Shown here piece after piece: positions 1 to 8,018 of a stretch of 64,000 nucleotides of DNA (positions are counted from its first letter, which is position 1; the number at the start of each line of letters is the position of its first letter). Under the pieces are notes generated by a model. That model was given only the letters and a program-made list of their open reading frames with translations. It was not told the DNA's origin and made no database searches. The translations under genes were made by a program, and so were the position numbers. The stretch lies in NCBI GenBank assembly GCA_045601245.1, contig JAZRZH010000044.1, positions 1 to 64,000 on the forward strand. The letters are read 5' to 3'. This stretch comes from Cacconaster sp045601245. GTDB taxonomy: Bacteria; Bacteroidota; Bacteroidia; Bacteroidales; UBA932.

Positions 1-1933
1 CGGCCTTGCGCGCGCCTGCGGCCGCAAATGAGAGATCCGCTCCGAAGAGCTTCGGATTGTCATAGACCAGCCCCGCCCTGCCGTTCACAGGCGGGATGAG
101 CGGAAGCCAGGCATTGTCACCTGAGAGCTCGCGGCCCTTGGCCATCGAGCCGGAAGCATACATCCTAAACTTCTTGCTGAATGAGAACGATGCGCTGAAT
201 TCAGCGCCGTAAAGAAGTGCGCGGCTGGCGTTGTCAAGCACGAGTGTGTCGTTGACGCTCTGCGGATCGACATTGGCCAGGCGCTCGACTATCATATCGT
301 TGATACGGTTGACGAAGCCGGATACCTCGAACTGCAACCTTTCACCGTGCCAGCGGGCTCCGAGGTCGGCGGAGAGCCCGTTCTCGGCCTTGAGGTCAGG
401 GTTACCGAAATGTATCTTGTTGCCGCTGAGGTCGATGAACTTGAAAAGTTCCTCAAGGGCAGGCGAACGGTATGAGCGGGATGCGTTGAATACGGCGTCA
501 AGGCTCGGGGACAGTTTGTAGATTGCGCCGAAGTTGCCGCTCCAGGAGGCATCCGTGCGGCTGCCCGCGGCGAATGTGACGTATTTGCCGTCAGGATTGG
601 GATTGGTGACACCGGCGGTGAGGTTTTCGACGGATTCGACATTATGGCACTCCTGATTCTCCACGAAATTGACGTCAAATCGGCCGCCGACGGTAAGGAT
701 GAGCCTGCCGTCCAATGCCACGGCCTCGTCTTGGGCGAAGAGGCCCGTAGAGGTATAGGATGCGGTCGGAAGCGGGGTCTCGGTGCGTATCAGCTGCGCC
801 TTGAGTGCGCCTGCAGCGTACTGGTCGATGTATTTCTTCCTTTCGCTGGTGATGTCACGGCGCCAGGCTTCAGCTCCGGCGACGAATGTATTGTTGTCGG
901 AGAATCTCCAGGTCCCCTGCGCGCCGCCGCCATAGGTGGTATGTGTGGCATACGGTGTGACGAGGGTCGGCCTGGCTCCGCTCTGAGGCTGCGGAGCGTT
1001 CGGAATCATCTCAACGTCACGCACTATGTCCTGGTAGAACGCTGTGACCTTCAAAATCCTGAACATATCAGTGATATCCTCGAACTCGTATTTGCCGTTG
1101 AGAAGAGTCCTGCCGATGTTCTTGTATGTGGCAGTGGCCGCAGGAGAGAATGATGCTCCGCCCGGGATGCCGACGTCCTTGGACCAGTTGCGCTGGAACT
1201 GGAGCTTCAATGTCTGATTGCCGGCCGGCTTGAAGCCCGCCCGCGCGCCGAAGTTGGTACTTGTGAATCCGCTGTTAGGCAGAATGCCTTCCGGAGTAAG
1301 GATGTCGTCTGCGTGACCGTAGGAGCCGTTGGCCTTGACATACCATCTGCGGCCGCCGGCGTTAAGTGAAATGTATTCGCCGTGTCCGTTGTTGACGGTG
1401 CTGTAATTCGCGGAAGCGCTGCCGTGGATATACGGCGCGCCGGAAAAGTATCCGTCCCTGGTGATGATGTTGATGATGCCTCCCATCGCGCCGCTGCCGT
1501 AGATGGAGGACTGGGCGCCCTTGATGACTTCGACGCGCTCTATGTCATTGACGTCGACCATGCTCAATGATGCGGTGAGGTCGGTGGCTGTCTCTATCCT
1601 GTTGCCGTCGATGAGGGTCACAAGGCGGTTTTCGGCGAGGCCGCGGACATTGATGTTCCTGGCCCAGACGCCGTCACCTCCGACACTGAGGCCGGGCTCA
1701 TATTTGATGACGTCTGCGACGGTGATGGATGAATGGTTCTTGACATCGAGGGATGTCACGATGTTGATTTCCGCAGGGGTCTTGTCGACGGGACGCTCGA
1801 TCTTCAGAGTGGTAACAACCGCCTCCTGGAGGGAGAGTGTGTCGTTGAGGGAACCCTTTTCCTGTGCGGATGAAATGACTGCCGTCATCAGCGGCAGAAG
1901 TGCTGCGAGGGCAGCCTTTTTGTCAAATCTCAT
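1..1933 (-). CDS. TonB-dependent outer-membrane receptor (C-terminus outside window)
   Basis: Reading the minus strand from the ATG at 1933 gives an open frame to the left edge, about 644 codons. A signal peptide ends near SSAQE, followed by a TonB-box-like DTLSLQEAVVTT. The plug domain carries NINVRGLAENR, TLIDGNRIETA and VEVIKGAQSSIYGSGAMG, all standard plug motifs. Beta-strand-rich barrel sequence follows (for example SFSFSKKFRMYASGSMAKG). There is no N-terminal carboxypeptidase-like domain, so it resembles BtuB or haem/siderophore receptors rather than SusC. The substrate cannot be read from sequence. The start overlaps the end of the upstream TM1266-type gene by 11 bases, so the two are translationally coupled. 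The 3' end is missing only because of the window edge. Confidence 0.93.
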   Translation of the reverse strand, partial: MRFDKKAALAALLPLMTAVISSAQEKGSLNDTLSLQEAVVTTLKIERPVDKTPAEINIVTSLDVKNHSSITVADVIKYEPGLSVGGDGVWARNINVRGLAENRLVTLIDGNRIETATDLTASLSMVDVNDIERVEVIKGAQSSIYGSGAMGGIINIITRDGYFSGAPYIHGSASANYSTVNNGHGEYISLNAGGRRWYVKANGSYGHADDILTPEGILPNSGFTSTNFGARAGFKPAGNQTLKLQFQRNWSKDVGIPGGASFSPAATATYKNIGRTLLNGKYEFEDITDMFRILKVTAFYQDIVRDVEMIPNAPQPQSGARPTLVTPYATHTTYGGGAQGTWRFSDNNTFVAGAEAWRRDITSERKKYIDQYAAGALKAQLIRTETPLPTASYTSTGLFAQDEAVALDGRLILTVGGRFDVNFVENQECHNVESVENLTAGVTNPNPDGKYVTFAAGSRTDASWSGNFGAIYKLSPSLDAVFNASRSYRSPALEELFKFIDLSGNKIHFGNPDLKAENGLSADLGARWHGERLQFEVSGFVNRINDMIVERLANVDPQSVNDTLVLDNASRALLYGAEFSASFSFSKKFRMYASGSMAKGRELSGDNAWLPLIPPVNGRAGLVYDNPKLFGADLSFAAAGARKA

Positions 1934-2180
1934 TGTTCCTTGATTTAAGTAGCGCCGATTTGACCTCGATTCCGTTCAGGCGGCCAAGTTTGCCCGTGAG
2001 CGATCCGATTTTGTCGGTGTCACCTTCAAGTACAAGAGAGATGATGCTGTTGCCGTTTTGTTTAGGGAAGCCCATGCGGCAAAGGATGATGCCTGCATGT
2101 TGCGACAGGATCTGGTTGACCTGCGGGGCTGATTCCCGGTTTTCGATGTAGATGATTGCTGTACCTGTTCTCTTTTCCAT
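1923..2180 (-). CDS. TM1266-type ACT-fold small protein
   Basis: An 85-residue protein starting MEKRTGTAIIYIENRESAP. The pattern of a short beta strand, NQILSQHAG, RMGFP, SIISLVLEGD and LTGKLGRLNGIEVKSAL matches the TM1266 family, annotated as iron-only hydrogenase system regulators with a ferredoxin/ACT-like fold. The ATG at 2180 was chosen over an upstream in-frame TTG at 2306 because it is preceded by GGAGGAAA and begins exactly where family members begin. It lies directly upstream of, and overlaps, the TonB receptor. In this setting it may be a small-molecule-sensing partner of metal uptake; that role is inference. No hydrogenase gene is visible nearby. Confidence 0.75.
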   Translation of the reverse strand: MEKRTGTAIIYIENRESAPQVNQILSQHAGIILCRMGFPKQNGNSIISLVLEGDTDKIGSLTGKLGRLNGIEVKSALLKSRNNEI

Positions 2181-2303
2181 CAGTGTTTCCTCCGGATTGG
2201 ATTGCTGCGCGCGCACTTGCCTGATCTCAAATGATCCGCCCGCCTCCGCGGGTCCGCCAGTCTCGATCTCAGTTACGATGCGACGCCGGTTAATTATATC
2301 GTA

Positions 2304-2311
2304 CAAATGTA
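2304..2311 (-). promoter_or_regulatory. Promoter -7 box for TM1266/TonB receptor operon
   Basis: TACATTTG on the minus strand fits the Bacteroidetes TAnnTTTG box. It would give a leader of about 115 nt before the ATG at 2180. That leader contains a small CCCGC/GCGGG hairpin. Confidence 0.5.
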
Positions 2312-2369
2312 GTTATTCTTTGGCAGAATGCAAAACAGCCCTCAGCGAATCGTCCGGCCGTCCGGCGCA

Positions 2370-2410
2370 GACTCGGGTGCGGGCGCGGACGCGGACTCGG
2401 GCTCGGGCGG
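2370..2410. repeat. GC-rich low-complexity tract
   Basis: Degenerate repeats of a six-base unit like GGACTC/GGGCGC run for about 40 bases. In one minus-strand frame they read as Pro/Glu/Ser/Ala-rich sequence, but no gene with a credible start covers them. They lie between the receptor operon and the receptor pseudogene. Confidence 0.6.
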
Positions 2411-2479
2411 CCACAGAATCATTCCTGGGAGCTTCAGGTGTATTCTGTGGCGAAAAATGGAATCGGTACCGCCAAGTAG

Positions 2480-2639
2480 AACTTGACAATACTGGTCAAT
2501 GGCAAGAATCTGACCGACGCCGTCTACCAGAGCCACCTGTCACGACTCAAGTATACCGATATCAATCCCCTGACAGGAGTTCAGGGGAATTCACGAAATG
2601 GGGCTGAACATCGGCCTGAAGCTGATTTGGAATATCTGA
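2480..2639 (+). pseudogene. 3' remnant of a TonB-dependent receptor, frameshifted
   Basis: The plus strand encodes VNGKNLTDAVYQSHLSRLKY and then DINPLTGVQ. After a one-base shift near 2589-2590 it reads GIHEMGLNIGLKLIWNI and stops at 2637-2639. NLTD.VYQSHLSRLKY, the NMGRN-like segment and KL form the typical last beta strands of Bacteroidetes TonB receptors. An in-frame TAG lies immediately upstream and nothing receptor-like is readable before it, so only about the last 50 codons remain. It is not the end of the intact receptor, which lies on the opposite strand. It is probably a relic of a duplicated or transferred receptor. Confidence 0.75.
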
Positions 2640-2681
2640 ACCGGGTAAGGCTTGCGGCTTATTAGTCCCTACTCCCTTATT

Positions 2682-3098
2682 TTAATCAAATGATCTTCGC
2701 CCGAATGACATACAGGCCACAACAAACAGGTAAGTGGTATCGCCTATGGCCTGTTCAAATGATTTTGAAACAAATCCCAACAAGCCTGATTTATCGTTGA
2801 GAATATCCTCTACGCTGTCAAAATCAATATATATATCACCATTCACCTTTGAAATATGGGGCTCGAAATTGCGTAAGTCCTGTATATATTTATTCTGCAT
2901 ATCAACAAGATCCCATTTTTTCCGCCGCAAGGCAATGGCGGGTATCTTTTTTATCTGCATCGTATCCAGTTCGCAAAGTCGATCGGCCATATAGCGTCCG
3001 ATAACGTCACTTGACGACCACTGAAGCTCTTGAGCAAATAATGATTGCGAGCCTATTATTATCAGTGCAATGATGATTGCTATCTTCCCTTTGCCCAT
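2682..3098 (-). CDS. Secreted hypothetical protein (138 aa)
   Basis: The product starts MGKGKIAIIIALIIIGSQS and has a clear Sec signal peptide probably cleaved after LFAQ. The mature part is about 115 residues, mixed alpha/beta, with no cysteine pair or catalytic motif that I recognise. It ends with FVVACMSFGRRSFD. It lies 52 bases downstream of the 344-residue secreted protein on the same strand and may be cotranscribed with it. Base composition is lower in G+C than the housekeeping genes further right, as for its neighbours up to 5.3 kb, which suggests an accessory segment. Function unknown. Confidence 0.7.
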   Translation of the reverse strand: MGKGKIAIIIALIIIGSQSLFAQELQWSSSDVIGRYMADRLCELDTMQIKKIPAIALRRKKWDLVDMQNKYIQDLRNFEPHISKVNGDIYIDFDSVEDILNDKSGLLGFVSKSFEQAIGDTTYLFVVACMSFGRRSFD

Positions 3099-3150
3099 AA
3101 TGTCCCTTATTTATGCATTACTGAATAATCCCATCCTGCAAGACTGTGGT

Positions 3151-4185
3151 TCAGAATCCGGCCGGACCACTTCCATTTATGATTAATGCCCCGTGCCTGC
3201 CTTTTCTGCCGTACAACTTGCGTGCAGTGGCATTCTCCACCCTTTCGACGGACTTGACTTCGACAGAAGAAAGCTGCTTCTTTTCTTTATTTGTTAAATA
3301 CGGTTGGCCGTCAACATCGATCAGCAGCCTTGTAGTACAATAGAAAGCCCATCTCTTTTTGTCCTGTTCCAATGTTTTGCAATCACCCGCTTTGAGTGTT
3401 TGGAATTGTTCCCAACCGAATTGCATATTATCAACCACGAAAACGAAATCCTCAGGAAAAGCAATAATATCTGGTCGGATCATAATTTGTGTCTCCGAAG
3501 TCAGGGGAGATTCTTCTTCCGGAATACTGCCGATTATTCGTGATGATGAAGATATCGAAGCCACTATGTTCAGGTCATTATCGATACTTATGACCGGCAT
3601 TTCCTTAGGCCACATGTTGGATACAGTCAGCAATTTATATGCATCGCCATCTTCTTTAAAGATAAAAACATGTAACGAAATCACTCCGGACCCGGAATAC
3701 ATCTGTAAAACAATGAAATTACCATCGTCCGTATGATAGTCCGTGGCCGAAATCAATGCATATGGAAGATAAGAATACTGTTCAAGGTCATTGACCCATT
3801 CCAGTATTTCGCCTTTATTCCTTAAAGTAAATTCAATCGGGTTAATACCTGCATATACAAAATTGGAATCAACATAGCTTCTGAATTTTTCCCGCAATAC
3901 CTGATTGCGACCGGAAAGCCCGGCACTCTTGTCCTTTTGCAGAGCTGAAACGGACAGGCCCAATCCATTCAGGTACAAAAATTCATTTTTGGCAAATAAT
4001 GGCTTCTTACTATTTGCCAACTCTTGCATTACCGAATGAACATTATTTACAGACCCATATTTTGATCGCCAACGTATATCTTTATTAAAGAATTGTTGAG
4101 CGTCAGCACTTATGGCTGACATCGCCCAAAACAAGCATAAAGTGATAATGGCTATCGTATTCCGTTTCATAACACTTTGATTCAT
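3151..4185 (-). CDS. Secreted hypothetical protein ending in a TonB-plug-like motif
   Basis: A 344-residue protein with a signal peptide (KRNTIAIITLCLFW, probable cleavage after SADAQ). A second ATG five codons in (4170) may be the true start. The body has no recognised domain. The last 40 residues read SVEVKSVERVENATARKLYG followed by RKGRHGALIINGSG. This closely resembles the plug signature of SusC-type receptors (IE.VEVLKDASA.A.YG.RGANGVI.ITT), a module also found at the ends of non-receptor proteins in this phylum. A near-consensus box TACCTTTA lies at 4211-4218 upstream. The product is probably periplasmic or outer-membrane associated; an interaction with the TonB/SusC machinery is conjecture. 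Confidence 0.75.
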   Translation of the reverse strand: MNQSVMKRNTIAIITLCLFWAMSAISADAQQFFNKDIRWRSKYGSVNNVHSVMQELANSKKPLFAKNEFLYLNGLGLSVSALQKDKSAGLSGRNQVLREKFRSYVDSNFVYAGINPIEFTLRNKGEILEWVNDLEQYSYLPYALISATDYHTDDGNFIVLQMYSGSGVISLHVFIFKEDGDAYKLLTVSNMWPKEMPVISIDNDLNIVASISSSSRIIGSIPEEESPLTSETQIMIRPDIIAFPEDFVFVVDNMQFGWEQFQTLKAGDCKTLEQDKKRWAFYCTTRLLIDVDGQPYLTNKEKKQLSSVEVKSVERVENATARKLYGRKGRHGALIINGSGPAGF

Positions 4186-4303
4186 ACCCGTTGACTCAAT
4201 GATTCGTTTGTAAAGGTATGATTATTTTATTTCCGTCAATGAAATCAGTCATCCCATTGTATGCCCTCTGCCCGTTCCGCTGGATGCGAGGCAGAGTCCG
4301 GAA

Positions 4304-4783
4304 TCAGTTCTTATTGCCGAAGATTTGCTGACATACAGTATCATCAAATGTGTATGTCAACTTATAATGGGCTTCGGACTGCTTCTCAATCTCATAGTTG
4401 AATGAATCACAGATAAAGGCCTCAGGTTCAGCGCCGTCCAGAGAATGGTCCGCCTCAACGTCCACCCTGGTCTCTCCAATGATCACGGTCGCGCCATAAT
4501 TGTAATACGGGTTGTGCCAGCGTTCAAGCTTTCCCTTGTCCTTTGCACCCATATCCAGATGCTCCAGAATTTTGGTTTCACCCGGAGCCAGTTTGAATGA
4601 AAACAATTCACAATCCTCAGGGCAATAATCGGCCCCGCTCACTTCAATGGAAATTGTCTCCTGTGACTCGTTGACATACACACAGTCAACCGTCATCCGG
4701 TAGTTGACAAACTCCACACACGACACACTGCATATGAAGGCCGTGGCAATAAGCAGCAAACAAATCGGTAATCTCTTTTTCAT
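4304..4783 (-). CDS. Putative lipoprotein, paralogue of the next gene upstream
   Basis: A 159-residue product with a hydrophobic leader and a weak lipobox (CSVSC, cysteine 22). It shares a layout with the protein encoded at 4810-5271: VDCVYVNESQETISIEV, a LAPGE segment, an ATVIIG strand, EAFICDSFNYE and a closing YKLTYTFDDTVCQQIF. Two or three conserved cysteines could form disulfides. I do not recognise the family; a beta-sandwich is likely from the strand pattern. It lies 26 bases behind its paralogue, so the pair is probably one transcript and a tandem duplication. Confidence 0.7.
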   Translation of the reverse strand: MKKRLPICLLLIATAFICSVSCVEFVNYRMTVDCVYVNESQETISIEVSGADYCPEDCELFSFKLAPGETKILEHLDMGAKDKGKLERWHNPYYNYGATVIIGETRVDVEADHSLDGAEPEAFICDSFNYEIEKQSEAHYKLTYTFDDTVCQQIFGNKN

Positions 4784-4809
4784 ATTGCAGATTCTTAATC
4801 AAATGACTT

Positions 4810-5271
4810 TTACTTTTCTTCGAGAATTTGCTGACATGTGGCGGAATCAAAAACATAGGTTAATCTATATAACCCAGGCGACAGTATTTCAGACTCATAG
4901 TTCAATGCATTGCAAATAAACTCCGGGATTTCCCCCGTTTCGTTATAGCCTTTCAATATTATTGACCGATCACCTATAGTGATAGAGGCCCCTCCTTGGA
5001 AATAGGGTGAGCAACTTTCCATAATCCCCTGGCCCGGATTGCAAGGAAATCTGTTGATAAAAACCGTATCAGATTGGCCGGGATCAAGCGACAACGACAG
5101 CATAAATGATGCTATATTGTGGTCTCCGCTAATTGTAATGGGAGTATCAGATATGTTTTGATAAACAAACTCCAAATCCATACCCGATTCGACATATTCC
5201 TGACAACCGGATATGCTAAAAAAGCCCAGCATTGCACCTGCACTCATAAATATCTTTAATAACCTATTCAT
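4810..5271 (-). CDS. Putative lipoprotein, paralogue of the next gene downstream
   Basis: A 153-residue product with leader MNRLLKIFMSAGAMLGFFS and lipobox SISGC (cysteine 23). The mature part parallels the gene at 4304-4783: MDLEFVYQNISDTPITISG, LDPGQ, ASITIGDRS, EFICNALNYE and YRLTYVFDSATCQQIL. The two therefore form a duplicated pair with much sequence drift. It is first in the transcript; a TATATTTG box lies 38 bases upstream of the start. Function unknown; export to the outer membrane as a lipoprotein is inferred from the lipobox. Confidence 0.72.
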   Translation of the reverse strand: MNRLLKIFMSAGAMLGFFSISGCQEYVESGMDLEFVYQNISDTPITISGDHNIASFMLSLSLDPGQSDTVFINRFPCNPGQGIMESCSPYFQGGASITIGDRSIILKGYNETGEIPEFICNALNYESEILSPGLYRLTYVFDSATCQQILEEK

Positions 5272-5309
5272 AAATTCAAATTATTAAAGCGTTATTACTT
5301 ATTGTCTTA

Positions 5310-5317
5310 CAAATATA
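5310..5317 (-). promoter_or_regulatory. Promoter -7 box for lipoprotein pair
   Basis: TATATTTG on the minus strand, a perfect match to the Bacteroidetes -7 consensus, 38 bases before the ATG at 5271. Confidence 0.65.
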
Positions 5318-5492
5318 TTATTTTCATCTACACGATAAACGTACCATTCATAAAAATACTGCATCAAAATCGGTATAAAATTAAATCAATGCCACAATTG
5401 CCGAAGTCCTGATTATCGTCGGCAACTGCCGTCTGACCTGACGCTGACTTCCTTCTCACCTTTTGAGTATTGATAATTTGGAGGAAGTCGGC

Positions 5493-5500
5493 TATATTTG
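5493..5500 (+). promoter_or_regulatory. Promoter -7 box that fixes the DUF389 start
   Basis: TATATTTG with a TTG about 20 bases upstream (-33 element). An in-frame ATG at 5470 lies before the box and so could not be in the message. The first in-frame ATG after it is 5527. Confidence 0.7.
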
Positions 5501-5526
5501 TTGACATATGTCTTAAATCCCTGTAT

Positions 5527-6867
5527 ATGGTGAATATCAGAGCTGCATTAAGGTCAATCCTCAACATGTCCGACCAGGTGGATTTCTCCGTTGCGAGTGA
5601 CTCCATCAAGAAGAACATATCATTCCGTGGCCCGAATGTCTATATTCTGGCCTGTGCAATCCTCATAGCATCCGTGGGACTGAATGTGAATTCAATTCCG
5701 GTCATTATCGGCGCAATGCTCATATCCCCGGTGATGGGTCCCATTCTGGGTTTCGGCTTCGGCCTGGGTGTCAGGGACAATCGCCTGGTGCGGGAATCCC
5801 TGAAGAATTTTGCCGTAATGGTGAGCATAAGCATAGTGGTTTCGGCGCTATTCTTCATATTGAGTCCGCTCAATCCGGAGAAGCCGACGGAACTTCTGGC
5901 CCGCACCAACCCAACTCTTTATGACGTGCTGATCGCCCTCTTCGGCGGATTTGCCGGCATCATCGAGATATCGAGGAAGGAGAAAGGCACCGTTCTCTCC
6001 GGCGTGGCCATAGCAACAGCCCTGATGCCGCCTCTCTGCACAGTGGGATACGGCATCTCCCTCCTGAACTTTCAATACATCCTCGGAGCGCTGTATCTCT
6101 TTATCATCAACAGCATATTCATCGCTCTGGCCACGTTCGCCACTGTGAAATATCTGCATTATCCGATTGTCGAGGACGGCGGCAACCGGGTGCGTATGAA
6201 CGGAAAGGCTGTGGCGGTGATAATGGTGGCCATCATCGTGCCGAGCATTATTTCCGGCGTCAGGATGGTCAAGGACAGCAATTTCAATATCAATGTCAAG
6301 AAGATAGTGGAATCGAACCGCGCCATAGGGCAGGGTTTCATATATGACTACAAGATTGACAATCACTGCAAGCCGCCTGTGATCGAACTATTCATGGCCG
6401 GGAAGGTGCTGGATGATGCAGAGAAGGAGAATATCTATTCTTCTGCGGAGAAATATGGCATCTCCAGATCGCAGATCCGCTTCCGTAACGAGGCAGCAAG
6501 ACATCAGGAACAGTTCGCCGGCTCGGAGGTCATCAAGGACATATACGAGCGTTCCGACAGGCAGATCCAGGCTCTGACTGACACTGTTGCCGCCCTTCGC
6601 GGACAGCAGGACAGCCTGCGTTCAAGGGTCCTGCCGACCGAAGCGGTGTTCAGGGAGCTTCAGGCGCAGTACCCATACATAGAAAGCGCTGCCCTTCTCA
6701 GGGGCGACCGCGCCTCATCCGGCGACGAGGGCACGGTGGAAAGCGTGGCTGTCCTGATACGCTCGCAGCAGGACATAGACTCCGCCACTTCGGACAGAAT
6801 ACTCAGATGGCTCAAGGTCCGTCTCGACAAGGATGATGTGGAGGTGATCATCTCCACCGTCAATTAA
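5527..6867 (+). CDS. DUF389 (TIGR00341-like) membrane protein
   Basis: A 446-residue protein. The first half has about six transmembrane segments with the DUF389 signature: NVNSIPVIIGAMLISPVMGP then GFGFGLG, and a second repeat-like SGVAIATALMPPLCTVGYGI. The second half is soluble, with a coiled-coil-like stretch around ERSDRQIQALTDTVAALRGQ and an alpha/beta domain ending VRLDKDDVEVIISTVN. The biochemical role of the family is not established. The start at 5527 is preferred because the promoter box lies between it and the upstream ATG; the ATG at 5566 is also possible. Monocistronic, divergent from the lipoprotein pair. Confidence 0.88.
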   Translation: MVNIRAALRSILNMSDQVDFSVASDSIKKNISFRGPNVYILACAILIASVGLNVNSIPVIIGAMLISPVMGPILGFGFGLGVRDNRLVRESLKNFAVMVSISIVVSALFFILSPLNPEKPTELLARTNPTLYDVLIALFGGFAGIIEISRKEKGTVLSGVAIATALMPPLCTVGYGISLLNFQYILGALYLFIINSIFIALATFATVKYLHYPIVEDGGNRVRMNGKAVAVIMVAIIVPSIISGVRMVKDSNFNINVKKIVESNRAIGQGFIYDYKIDNHCKPPVIELFMAGKVLDDAEKENIYSSAEKYGISRSQIRFRNEAARHQEQFAGSEVIKDIYERSDRQIQALTDTVAALRGQQDSLRSRVLPTEAVFRELQAQYPYIESAALLRGDRASSGDEGTVESVAVLIRSQQDIDSATSDRILRWLKVRLDKDDVEVIISTVN

Positions 6868-7044
6868 GATTCCTGCGGCATTACCTTGGAAATCCGCTGA
6901 CTGAGAGCCGGCATCAGCCGATACATCTGAACTCCGGCGCCAAAATCAAATCCCGGCGCATTCTGTGGTAAAAGATGGAATATCGGGCAGGAGAAAGACT
7001 ATCAGCCGGTCTTCAGCGAAGCCGCCGGTCAGTGTCGGGAACTC

Positions 7045-7542
7045 CTAGAAACAATATTTGACGCCAAGGTTTATGCCGGTGAGGCCTAAACTCGGCTCGC
7101 TGCCGTAGAGTTTGGGCTCCCATGTCAGGAAAGGATGCCAGTCGATGGACAGGGCAAGAGGGATGTCTGAGAATACATATTCCAGTCCTGCGGCTGCTGT
7201 GAGGCCGAAGCATACACAGTTGTCACCAAAGCCGTTGTAGTCTTTTATGTAGCCGCCGTGAACGCCGGGTCCGAGGTAAAGGCTGAGACCGTTGACTGAA
7301 CTGATTGGAAAGTCCCAATCATACATAAGTTCAAATGACGGCCCCCAATAACTGTTATACAGAAACCGTGCATCGAAATGATTCTGTTCTGAAAGAAAGT
7401 GGTTCCACTGCACACCTACATAAGTGTTACCCCTGCTAAAACTAGGCATCAGGGCCAGACCGACAGAATTGGCGTAAGGCTGTGCGTTTGCGGAAAATGC
7501 AAGAGCGACTGCCGCCACGATGATGAGGATAAATTTCTTCAT
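7045..7542 (-). CDS. Small outer-membrane beta-barrel protein
   Basis: A 165-residue product with signal peptide MKKFILIIVAAVALAFSANA cleaved before QPYAN. The rest is alternating aromatic/hydrophobic strands with glycine-rich turns: VGLALMPSFS, WGPSFELMYDWDF, LSLYLGPGVHGGY and LTAAAGLEYVF. It ends in GVKYCF, with the C-terminal aromatic typical of outer-membrane barrels. It is most like eight-strand OmpW/OmpX-type or PF13568-type barrels. No ligand can be inferred. Monocistronic. Confidence 0.75.
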   Translation of the reverse strand: MKKFILIIVAAVALAFSANAQPYANSVGLALMPSFSRGNTYVGVQWNHFLSEQNHFDARFLYNSYWGPSFELMYDWDFPISSVNGLSLYLGPGVHGGYIKDYNGFGDNCVCFGLTAAAGLEYVFSDIPLALSIDWHPFLTWEPKLYGSEPSLGLTGINLGVKYCF

Positions 7543-8018
7543 ATATCTCTATTTTTTCGTAAATTTATATATTATTCTGATATAGTGCAAATTGTATGTA
7601 GTTAGCGGCAAGCCATTCAGATATTCTCCGGGCATTGATTGATCCGGAAGATCATTATTATTCATTTTGCCTCGCTCTGTTCGGTCTCTCTTCACGCCCG
7701 GGACAGCAAGGGGTCAATCGCTTATCTGAATGGCGGCTGGTATTGGGACGCAAGACTGAATTGAGGGCCGTGCCAACGAAACTAGCGAGGCTTTGACGGC
7801 GGGTGTTCGCAAAGTGGGAAACATTGAATGCCCTTATGCGGTCTGTGTGCCATTATTGTGTTTCTCAAGACCGAAATATCGCCTCTGGGATATAGGCAAT
7901 GGCCTTCTATGTTGTTTTGAAAGCGAGTAATGTTTCCCAAGAATTCCTTTCTTTGATATCTTCCATTTGATTATCTTTGTCGTGAAACCAAATATGGGAA
8001 AGTGGAGGTAGATTTGTT
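7543..8018. other. Intergenic region, 476 bp
   Basis: No open frame with a credible start is seen. It contains the inverted repeat 7815-7939. A TAGATTTG at 8009-8016 resembles a -7 box but ends only two bases before the next ATG, so it is uncertain. Confidence 0.5.
7815..7939. repeat. Long-range inverted repeat, MITE-like spacing
   Basis: TGGGAAACATT at 7815-7825 and its exact reverse complement AATGTTTCCCA at 7929-7939 are separated by about 103 bases, just upstream of the HuH gene. They could be the ends of a small non-autonomous element or a regulatory stem. No target-site duplication was identified. Confidence 0.45.

Noticed and set aside
2181..2300. CTGAGA in the leader of the TM1266/TonB operon as a thiamine or cobalamin riboswitch
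   Set aside because: Only one short motif matches; the other conserved boxes of either riboswitch class are absent.
2152..2607. Plus-strand 151-codon frame over the low-complexity tract
   Set aside because: No start context, spans the opposite-strand TM1266 gene and an Arg-Thr repeat; the TonB remnant is in another frame.
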